A DNA stretch of 64,000 nt, taken from Gentiana macrophylla. Taxonomy: Eukaryota > Streptophyta > Magnoliopsida > Gentianales > Gentianaceae. The stretch covers positions 1 to 64,000 of the forward strand of contig JAOBSW010000133.1 in NCBI GenBank assembly GCA_026214975.1, given 5' to 3'. Below, piece after piece: positions 56,036 through 64,000 of this stretch. The notes beneath the pieces are model-generated. The model was not told the DNA's origin. It saw only the letters and a list, made by a program, of their open reading frames with translations, and made no database searches. The translations under genes were made by a program, and so were the position numbers. The first letter of the stretch is position 1. Each line of letters opens with the position of its first letter.

Positions 56036-56194
56036 TCACTCGCTTCCCTTGACTTTTTCGGCTTCTTGAATTCGTTCTTTCATTTTTGCTATTCTCTCCT
56101 TGACTTTTGCGTCATCGGCTTCATTGGTGTTGTCTTGGTTCAGTAAAGCGTTAACATCCTCTTCCTTAACCTTGGAGAATTGTTTTGATGACAT
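56036..56194 (-). CDS. Small ORF near the Athila-like 2 leader (52 residues)
   Basis: Starts MSSKQFSKVKEEDVNALLNQ, highly charged, with a predicted helix (DDAKVKERIAKMKERIQEAE). It lies 375 bases inside the PBS, where gag would begin, so it may be a truncated gag start. No family recognised. Confidence 0.35.
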   Translation of the reverse strand: MSSKQFSKVKEEDVNALLNQDNTNEADDAKVKERIAKMKERIQEAEKVKGSE

Positions 56195-56568
56195 ATTGTT
56201 TATCACGAACAATCTTACCCGGCGATTTAGTTTCGATTATCTCGCAACATAAGAAAAACAACAGACGGTCAATAAACTAACGATCGAAGACGATTGCTCA
56301 TAACTGGCACGCTGGGCTTACAACCTCTTGACGGGAAAAGCGAAACAATGAAAGCGTAAATGTAAAGCGAGAGGAAAACAATCTTTGTCGGATAAATTAG
56401 AACAATGAAAGAGCTCGGTCGACCGAGTAACACTGTTCGGTCGACCGAACATACAGAACATATATATATTATTTTATTTTATTTTATTTTTTTATTTTAC
56501 TTGTAAAAGAAAACAGAAACAAAAACGAAATAATCAAGCAGATTATTTAAGCAATTGGACCATTGATT

Positions 56569-56591
56569 CCCCGGCAACGGCGCCAAAAACT
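56569..56591 (-). other. Primer binding site of Athila-like element 2
   Basis: Minus strand TTGGCGCCGTTGCCGGGG next to the LTR, identical to that of element 1. Confidence 0.85.
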
Positions 56592-58335
56592 TGATCGAGG
56601 TCAAGTTAAATTATTAACTCGATTCCTAAATAACCACTAGCAAGTGAACTAGGTTCAATCGCAGTATAGCTAAATAGAGTCGAGGTCGATCCCACAGAGA
56701 ATCAATTTGTGGATCCTACTTAAATAGTCAACCTATTTATTTCGTTTGACAAACACGGTCTATGACCAACATAAAGTACGAGAAAAGAAAGACACACTCA
56801 AACATATAAACAACATGTAAACACATGACGTAATCAACTGCCCAATTATAACCATAATCATTTGGATCTAGACAATTTATATGACAACAAAACTCATCAA
56901 CTATTAATCCGTTCATATCTCTTTATATTGGCTACAGGAGCCATCCTCTAAGCTTGATGTAGCACCGGTAGGTCACTATATCACTGTGGTATTGTTACAT
57001 GACTTCGCCTTTTGGTGCCTCCATCTCATATAACTCACACGCTTACTACTCTAAGGATGCCGATATTGACCGTACACCTCGTCCGGGCAACATTCCTTTG
57101 GTTAGGCATACTTCCTAGACGATCACTCAAACCCTCGTCCAACTAACAATTACCAAGTTATAGTCTCATGCTAGTTTACGATCTACGTGTAACAAGGTGC
57201 GTGCAATTCCCTAATATAAACCTACCTAGATAACGCCGAACGTCCAAGATCAATTCTAAGCCTACCTAAGAGTTTTATATCGGTATTTCCTTTTTACACG
57301 TTTTAGTTAAATTAAGCGAGTGGCGTAGCCATAGCCATACCTCTTGAGATAATAAATTCAATTAAGCTAACCTAATCATAAAGACGTGATCGATTAACGG
57401 ATGAAAAGCAGGTTTGACAACCCTCGGTCGACCGAATAGGTGCTCTCGTCGATCGAGTGACACCTCTCGGTCACCCGAGAGTCTAACTCCCAGCATTTAC
57501 ATCCCGAACATATTTCTCGGCGTTTCATATACGAATCGGATTATATAGCGAATCATCGAGGACATCATATAAACTAATCTAAATACACGTAAATTAAACA
57601 CACAAATTCATCCGTAGATATTAGGTAAAGGACGTAGGGTATGGGACCCTTATAGACAAGGTATCACCACTGCCCTAACGTCATATCCTAGATCTACATC
57701 ATCTAGATATGAATACCTACTCAAACAATCAAAGCATAATTGGAAAATTGATTACTTAAAAGAAAACAAGATGAAGAACTAGGGCTTACATGTTTGCACC
57801 CTTAGCTCCTCCACAAGCTTTATTTGCTTATATGTTTTTATGAATGAATAGTGGTGAATGCCTCTAAAAAATACAAAGGACTTGTGTTTATATAGAGCCT
57901 CAGCCGTCATAGAAAACCGACTTAAATGCCGAAACTCTGAACCCTAACCGACTCAATTAATGTGCCGAACTTCTTTTGGACTATAGGCCCACTCGGTCGA
58001 CCGAATGCATAGGCTCGGTCGACCGAGCCTTACACGCTCCTGGGCTTTCTTCCTCTTTTATCTTGGGCTTTCTTAACTCAAATGCTCGTGATCCATCAAA
58101 GCTTCTCCGAAGTCCATCCTTGTGCTCCCAAATGAGTTACTACAAATATCACATGAAATACTGATCTGTAATATCAAATAATATAATAAAACCTCTTAAT
58201 ACAGAATAATGAATCGTAACTCTCGGCATATGCAAATTAAGCGTATTACGACTTATTATTCCTCTATTATAGCTCCTTTAAACTAGAATCGGGGATAAAG
58301 GTCATAGAATAACGGGCACAAAATGACCGTTATCA
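56592..58335 (-). mobile_element. 5' LTR of Athila-like element 2
   Basis: 1744 bp, TGATCGAGGTCAAG to GACCGTTATCA. It contains several CGGTCGACCG palindromes (57423, 57993, 58012) and the minus-strand TATA box CTCTATATAAACAC (57888-57901). Confidence 0.9.
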
Positions 58336-58363
58336 GTTGTCTATAATGAATGATTGAGAAACT
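58336..58363. repeat. 28-bp direct repeat, right of Athila-like element 2
   Basis: Identical to 41098-41125; followed by ATGCACACAC, the presumed original continuation. Confidence 0.95.
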
Positions 58364-58605
58364 ATGCACACACACACTTTTGGTTTTCATGATACTGTAC
58401 GTTTTGACCCATTGGATATTTCATATGATCGCAACGTTTACCTCATGTTCCCAAATGCAATTCGTTCATGTTGCATATTTCTTTATCCAACTTGAAATAA
58501 AAATATTCTCACACTTTTGTTTTTTAAGAAAAATATATTATGACACTTATATGTAACATAAACGATAGTTACACAAATATACAAATCTCATTTAAAAAAA
58601 TGGGA
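58364..58605. other. Flank of Athila-like element 2, no gene seen
   Basis: AT-rich, with a short CA run. No supported frame. Confidence 0.5.
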
Positions 58606-58611
58606 AATTAT

Positions 58612-58945
58612 GGATAAGGACACAATCTGGAATATTTTTAAATAACAGGACATGTACATATTTTTTATAGGGAGAAGGACAACTGCATAATTTTTATAGC
58701 GAGAAGGACAAACAGTGAATCTCGAAAATCAATGAATCTCCCCAGTGAATTCCAAAATTAGTGAATTTCGACAGTGAATCCCAAAAATCAGTGAATTTCG
58801 ACAATGAATTTTGAAAATTAGTGAATTTAAACAGTGAATTTAAACAGTGAATTTCGAACACAAGTGAATTTCGACAGTGAATAAATAGTTTTGACCTTTA
58901 TGCAAAAGTTTTAAAAGACTGTCCTTCTACTCAATTGATGAAATA
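58612..58945. repeat. Interspersed array of AGTGAATTTCGACA motifs
   Basis: About nine copies of (A)GTGAATTTCGAC or variants between 58715 and 58885. They are flanked by GGATAAGGACA / GAGAAGGACAA on the left and ACTGTCCTTCTACTC on the right. The GGACA...TGTCC ends suggest a small non-autonomous element, but borders and target duplication are not certain. Confidence 0.55.
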
Positions 58946-59148
58946 TTTCTATCATTCTCGCTTAAAAAAATCATAAGTACATATATTTTTCAAACGGTTT
59001 GTTTAATCATTCACACACATGATAAATCATTCACATAGCCTACCTCTCGACAAATTAATATAATAATGCATCAAAATTAAATACTTGAAAAATAAATTAA
59101 GACTTTTTGGATGCATTAAAATGCAAATAAACTATTTAGGTCAACATT
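58946..59148. other. AT-rich flank, no gene seen
   Basis: Nothing recognised before the LINE 3' end. Confidence 0.5.
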
Positions 59149-59312
59149 TTTTTTGAACATCAATTGATATTATTATTAAGGGGTCTAGCAAGACGCTAGA
59201 AGTCCAAGATTGCCCAATTACAAACGTTCACTTGATCTTAAGAAACAAGCCGAACAAGCCAGAACCGAAGTGAAACAAAATGATAAAAATAACTAAACAA
59301 ACTACACAAGGA

Positions 59313-60034
59313 CTAAACTATCTTTGAAAGAGAGCGGACTAGTCTTCCAAGTTGTCCAATCGATACTAATATTACTTTTTCTAACGGTGATCCAAACGAA
59401 GCTTCTACTTTGAATTTCCCCAAACAACATGTCCTCATTGAGATCTTTTGAGTTAAACACAATTTGATTCCTAGCCATCCGGATACACCAAATAGCAATT
59501 TTTTAACAAAGATCCCATACTTTGACTTTTTCGCATTGTCAGCGAAAAATGAGATGATTGCATGAATGAATCCCAATCCATAAGTAACGCTCGTGGAATA
59601 GAGAACCAATCAACAATCTTACGCCAAGTAGAAGAAGCAAAAGGGCAGTGAAATAGTATATGCGAGATGACCTCATTCACCACCTTGCAAATGGGGCAAA
59701 CCAAGCTATCAATAGGAATACCTCTTTTCGCGATATCAGTCCGAGTGGGGATACGGTTGTGAGCAACCTTCCAATTAAAGATGTTGACCTTCGACGGGAT
59801 AGCAGCATTCCACCTCCATGGGAAGGTAGCCGACGGAGCTCCAATAGAAGTAGTGCCAAGAAGTGTTTTTTTAAGCCGAGCCACTGAAAAGATACCATTA
59901 GAACAAAGTTTCCAAAATGGGGTATCTGAATTACCTGCAATGGGAGAGATATTTGAGAGCAAAGCAATAAGGTCTACAAACTCTCCCCACTCCCTACCCC
60001 CCTCTCTCTTCTCCACCTCCATTCCCAAGACCAC
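59313..60034 (-). pseudogene. LINE ORF2 zf-RVT and C-terminal region
   Basis: 60034-59471: IPSKVNIFNWKVAHNRIPTR, then VCPICKVVNEVISHILFHCP (Cys/His zinc-finger pattern) and FASSTWRKIVDWF. A frameshift leads into 59609-59313 (SFFADNAKKSKYGIFVKKLL), ending RSLSKIV. This region assists target-primed reverse transcription in L1 elements. Confidence 0.85.
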
Positions 60035-60155
60035 CCCCTATCCACAAATCTCCTCTATCACTCACCGTGACACTCATCAAATTTCTCTGGCGAAAGAGTC
60101 TCAGAAAAGCGCACATCAAGAGAGCTCTCTCCAATCCAAGAATCCCTCCAAAACC

Positions 60156-60893
60156 TTACTCTATTTCCCGAGCCCAACTTCCAACCAAGGGAGGAAAAGC
60201 TTCACCCCTCTTTTTTTCAATTCTACACCCATTTTTTACTATTCCACTCCACACCTTACCTAACCCACTCCTACTAACTCCGTCACCAAAGCCCCCATCT
60301 TTACCATTCAAAGCACTAATGACTTTGTTCCACAAGACACCCTCTTCAGTCTTCCATCTCCACCACCATTTCCCAAGCAAGGCATCATTTTGCAAACCAA
60401 GTCCCCCAACCCCAAGTCCCCCCCACTTTTTTTGTTTTAAAATAGTGTCCCAAGAAATCCAAGCAATGTATCTCTCACCGTTACCCCCTCCCCAAAAGAA
60501 GCGAGCTCTCAACTGTTCTAAGATGCGTATCACGGCAATAGGAGCATGAAAGATGGAGAAAAAGTACAAAGGTAGACTCCCCAAAACCGCTTTAATCAGA
60601 GTCAATCTACCACCCACAGATAAGAGCCTAGCTTTCCACCCTGCCAATTTTTGCTTCACTCTGTCAATGACCGGCTGCCAGGATGAGATTATAGTCATAT
60701 TTTTCACAACCGGAACCCCCAAATACGTGAAAGGAAGGGAACCGGAGCTGCAACATAAAGAGGCCGCTCCCCTCTCGAGATCCAAGCCACTAATATTCAT
60801 ACCAAACAACTTGCTTTTGTTCATGTTTATTTTCAGGCCCGAAACCGCAGCAAAGAGCTTCAGAATTTTAGCAAGGTTTAGAAGGTTCTCCAT
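60156..60893 (-). pseudogene. LINE RT thumb and connection
   Basis: In frame with the preceding RT: SGLKINMNKSKLFGMNI, LPFTYLGVPVVKN, GWKARLLSVGGRLTLIKAVL. The frame is lost near 60160, and RFWRDSW continues in another frame. Separated from the RT frame only by one stop codon at 60930-60932. Confidence 0.85.
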
Positions 60894-62852
60894 ATTCCAC
60901 CTACCAAAAAAAATAGCATCGTCTGCAAATTAAAGATGAGAAATCTGTAGGCCGTCTTTCTTCAAATCAACTCCATTAAACAAATTCTTTTGCACCGCTT
61001 CACACATCATAATATTGAGAGCCTCCGCAATAAGTAAAAATAGAAAAGGGGAGAGAGGGTCCCCTTGCCTAATACCTCTTTCCATCTTAAACTCATTTGT
61101 GGGACTGCCATTAACAAGAACAGAAACTATAGCAGTGTGTAGACAACCGTTTATCCATTTTCTCCATGTAAGACCAAAATTCATTTGACTCATAACTGAA
61201 TCAAGAAAAGCCCAGTTCACAGAATCAAAAGCCTTTTCAAAATCAGCTTTGAAGATGAAAGCTTGCTTCTTGCTCTTCTTAACATAATCCACCACTTCAT
61301 TGGCCACCAACACACCATCTAAAATTTGTCTGCCAGCAATATAAGCCATTTGACAACCACCTATAATCTTATTAAGGACCTTCTTCATTCTTTCGGCAAG
61401 CACTTTTGAAATAATTTTATAAACTGAACCAATTAAACTGATGGGCCTAAAGTCGCGAAAATGCGTAGGGTTACTCTTTTTAGGAATCAAAGCGATGAAA
61501 GATGAATTACACCCATTATCGAAAGTCCCTCTCACTTCAAAGTCTTTAACACACTTCAAAAGATCTTCTCGCACAAGGTTCCACTGCGCTTTAAAAAAGC
61601 TCAAAGTGAAGCCATCAGGGCCCGGCGCTTTGTTACCGGCACAACTCCACACTACCTTCTTCACCTCAGATTCCTCAAAAGGTTTCTCCAACGCGTCTCT
61701 CATACCGTCACTCAATTTATTGAACTTATCTGAGAGCAGTGAAGGTCTCTTCACCCCATTTTCTTTAAACAAATTGGTGAAATAATTAACCGCCTCCGTC
61801 TTGATCTCATCTAGATTTTCTGTCCATATACCATTCAGGACCATCCCAGAGATATTATTTTTGTTCCTTCTGCCTTTGAGCACACTGTGGAAATATTTTG
61901 AGTTTTCATCTCCTTCTTGAACCCATTTAACTTTAGCCTTTTGTTTCAACATATTGTCGAGCATCTTGTCCTTTTCCAACAAATTATTAATCATATTAAT
62001 CCTCTCCTGAACCTCATTTTCACTCAAAGCTTTTTCTTCCCCCAACTTATCAAAATTATCAACCTCAGTTCTGGCTTTGACAACCCCATCCTTCAGGTTT
62101 TCATACACCTGCTTACTCCAAACTTTAAGGGAGTTTTTCACATTCTTGAGCTTCTCTTTGAGAACCCAACCAGGCCTACCAACTGGATCATATTCTTTCC
62201 AAGCTTGAGACACAATGTTATTAAAATCTTCATGCTTCATCCAGAAATCATAGAACTTAAAAGGAACGGGACCAAAATCTACATTGTTTTGCTTAAGAAG
62301 AAGAGGACAGTGATCTGAAATACCTCTTTGAAGGGCAACCAAAGAAATATTCTGCCAGATGTTTAAGAAACCAGGAGAAACCAAAATTCTGTCTAGCCTA
62401 CTCATTTTAGAACCATCCCGATTTGTCCAAGTGAACTTTCTACCTTCAAGTTTAAGGTCGATCAAACCAGCCAAAGAAATGAAATCAAGCAGAATGTTAG
62501 CATCTTTTTGATAAAAAGTGGTGCCTTTTCTTTCATTTCTAAAGCAAACCGAATTAAAATCCCCTATGACACAAATCAGGCCATCCCAATTATTAAGAAT
62601 CGTAGCAATTTTAGACCACATACCTTCTTTATCAACTACGCACTGAGGAGCATAAACATTAAAAATGAGTACCGCTTCATCAACGCCAGTCCATTTACCT
62701 TCAATCCCAATGAAACCCTCATCTTCAAAAGTTTTGAGCTTACAGAAAACATCTTGATTCCATATGCTAACTAGCCCTCCGGACGCACCCGACGATTTGG
62801 AAAAACAAAAATCCAGATTAGAGGAGCCCCATAAGTTCATAGCTCGCTGCAC
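60894..62852 (-). pseudogene. LINE endonuclease and reverse transcriptase
   Basis: 640 residues from 62852 to 60930. Endonuclease motifs: CVIGDFNSV near residue 95, RLDRILVS near 157, SDHCPLLL near 180. RT motifs: FRPISLIGSVYKIISKVLAE, AYIAGRQILDGVLVANEVVD, ADFEKAFDSVNW near 537, GIRQGDPLSPFLF near 600. A stop replaces the residue just before the catalytic FADD (60918-60929). The first Met used here is internal; the true N-terminus is at 62983 in another frame. Confidence 0.92.
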
Positions 62853-62983
62853 GGAAAAAAAAACTCAATCTTGGTTTCTTGAATCGCCAGAAACTCTAAC
62901 TTCTCTTTTGTGACCAATTCCTTCACCCATCTTCCTTTACGACTATTACCTAACCCTCTTATGTTTAACGACATCATCTTCAT
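62853..62983 (-). pseudogene. LINE endonuclease N-terminus, frameshifted
   Basis: MKMMSLNIRGLGNSRKGRW from 62983, then EFLAIQETKIEFFF with the catalytic Glu. A frame change at about 62850 separates it from the main frame. Nearly identical to the piece at 250-400. Confidence 0.85.
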
Positions 62984-63030
62984 ATCCAACCAAAAAACAC
63001 CTAACATATGGGTCGCACAACAAGCGGGTC

Positions 63031-63313
63031 GCACTTAATAAAATTTCTTGTTTATTAAACAAATGATATTTTACCAAACTATAGAAAATCGTTATTCTTA
63101 TGAAATATACCACCTCAAATGCTGCCACGTCATCTTCTCCTTGTTTTTATTATTTTTTTAAATAGGATATTATGCTTGTATGGTAAGATGAGGGTAATAT
63201 AGTCCATATACACCTTTAATTGAACCCTAAATTAGATTCAGCCGTCCTCTTATATTTGCTTAGGTTATCTTCTCTTAACCACAAGCTTATTAAGGATTTG
63301 TTTTTTTCTTTTC
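63031..63313. repeat. Shared flank, third copy
   Basis: 63062-63225 matches 465-635. After 63225 it diverges, and the A locus has TCACGTTGCTTTGTC instead. No gene. Confidence 0.75.
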
Positions 63314-63625
63314 GGGGTAATGGCAAATATAGTCTCTTTTGGAAAAGAAATGGTCAATATAATCTGTTACTGTTTGTACTTAAAAAAAAAAATTTGACCG
63401 CGATTTTCTCCCATTTTTTTCACAAATATGCACGATCTTAAGGTCCTCAAATCCCCTATTGGGTTCACCTTCCCAATTAGGGTTTAGTTTGGTACCAAAA
63501 ACACCTAAAACGCGAAAATTTGACGTGAGAAAATGGTCTAAAAAGATTGTTTAGACCATTTTCTTAGAAGAAAAGACTAAATAAGCCATTTCTTTAGTCA
63601 ACAAGACTAAATAAGCCGGCGCCCC
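63314..63625. mobile_element. Mutator-like MITE relative, 312 bp
   Basis: Starts GGGGTAATGGCAAATATAG and ends near GCCGGCGCCCC. The interior CCGCGATTTTCTCCCATTTT and CACGATCTTAAGG matches 14670-14730 of the defined MITE. Target duplication imperfect in the T-rich flank. Confidence 0.55.
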
Positions 63626-63654
63626 TTGTTTTTCTTTAAGAATATGGTTTGTAC

Positions 63655-63698
63655 TTTTTGTAGCTGTTAAGGCTATGAATAGGTTTCTAGTTGACTTA
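63655..63698 (+). repeat. Module left arm, third copy (start only)
   Basis: TAGCTGTTAAGGCTATGAAT through TTGACTTA matches 680-717. Cut by the MITE that follows. Confidence 0.8.
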
Positions 63699-64000
63699 GG
63701 CCCTGTTTGGATTGATTGATTTGAAGGGAAAGGAAATGATATGATTTGGACGGATTTAAATTTTGGTGTTTGGATTGTTTTAGTTTGATAGAAAGGAAAG
63801 GAGAGTGAGGGAGAAGGAGGGATAAGGTTCTTTAAAAATTGTGTGGTCTCGTTTCCTTCCAAAACAGGTGAGAAACGGAAGGAAACAATATATTTCTTAT
63901 AAATGTACTGGCAATCCGTGTATCTCTTTCTTTTTTGTCTAGTTCTATCCAAACACTCAAAATAAACTTCACAATCCCTCCTTCCCTTCTCCTTTCTTTT
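63699..64000. mobile_element. Tourist-like (PIF/Harbinger) MITE, partial
   Basis: GGCCCTGTTTGGATTGATTG follows TTA at 63696-63698. The uninterrupted site near 715 reads GACTTAGAG. Terminal GGCCCTGTTTGG and a TTA target are characteristic of Tourist MITEs. The far end is beyond the window. Confidence 0.75.

Larger units (their letters stand above)
41126..58335 (-). mobile_element. Athila-like element 2, defective, with nested Tat element
   Basis: The right LTR (56592-58335), PBS, protease remnant, env-like ORF, PPT (41674) and a truncated left LTR define a minus-strand Athila-type element of about 7.1 kb once the inserted Tat element is removed. RT, RNase H and integrase are absent. It lies between 28-bp direct repeats instead of a 5-bp duplication. 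Confidence 0.85.
59149..63030 (-). mobile_element. L1-type LINE lacking ORF1, 3.9 kb
   Basis: A minus-strand element with the ORF2 order endonuclease, RT, zf-RVT and a short 3' tail of A residues (T run at 59149-59156). ORF1 is missing: the endonuclease start lies 50 bases from the shared flank. No clear target duplication was found. The interior is broken by one stop and at least three frameshifts, so it is not mobile on its own. Confidence 0.9.

Noticed and set aside
60067..60549. Plus-strand Pro/Ser-rich frames
   Set aside because: Antisense shadows of the LINE ORF2, which has clear RT motifs on the other strand.
63551..63952. Minus-strand 133-codon frame
   Set aside because: It crosses the junction between the module and a MITE, so it cannot be an old gene.

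Overview
This window is eukaryotic nuclear DNA, almost certainly from a eudicot plant. The evidence is an L1-type LINE, Ty3/gypsy elements of the Tekay-like chromovirus, Athila and Tat types, an Emigrant-like MITE, and decayed pieces of plant TCP and Pumilio (PUF) genes with GT-AG introns. The species cannot be named from the sequence. I see no intact host gene, no rRNA or tRNA gene and no bacterial-style operon. It is a heterochromatin-like stack of nested transposons around a duplicated block of gene debris.

Layout. 1-483 is a minus-strand LINE 5' piece, repeated at 62.6-63.0 kb. 0.64-3.77 kb holds the left arm of a gene-fragment module, two TCP-domain pseudogene copies, a hAT end, a LINE 3' piece and a probable Copia LTR. 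3.77-9.99 kb (copy A) and 15.05-23.91 kb (copy B) are a segmental duplication. Each copy carries, in order, a plus-strand exon-like block, a minus-strand multi-exon pseudogene, a hAT-like element with a reiterated GTAGTAACAGCC-type motif, and a LINE 3' half. The copies differ by datable insertions: an Emigrant-like MITE with a TA target duplication, a Mutator-like MITE with a 9-bp duplication, a third hAT-like copy, and about 1 kb with PUF remains that is missing from A. Copy A runs into a solo gypsy LTR (9.99-12.28 kb). Copy B runs into a whole Tekay-like element (23.91-39.92 kb) whose LTR begins in the same flanking sequence.

Nesting. The 5' LTR of the Tekay-like element is split by an 8.1-kb Athila-like element (29.89-38.02 kb, target duplication AACGT). 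One LTR of that element is in turn interrupted by a foldback MITE. A second Athila-like element (41.13-58.34 kb) has one truncated LTR and sits between 28-bp direct repeats. It keeps an ORF of the plant-transposon/env-like type and part of its protease but no reverse transcriptase. A 10.1-kb Tat-lineage element (44.26-54.34 kb, target duplication AGGAT) lies inside it, with gag-pol, a second RNase H, integrase, internal tandem repeats and an antisense ORF cluster. From 59.15 to 63.03 kb lies a minus-strand L1 LINE with endonuclease, reverse transcriptase and zinc-finger regions broken by a stop and frameshifts. The window ends in a third partial copy of the module interrupted by a Tourist-like MITE.

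Function. All element genes are damaged or incomplete except possibly the long Tat gag-pol frame, so most would depend on proteins supplied elsewhere. The most distinctive signals are short reiterated or palindromic motifs inside LTRs and non-autonomous elements, the tail-to-tail gene-fragment module, and the abnormal junctions of the second Athila-like element.
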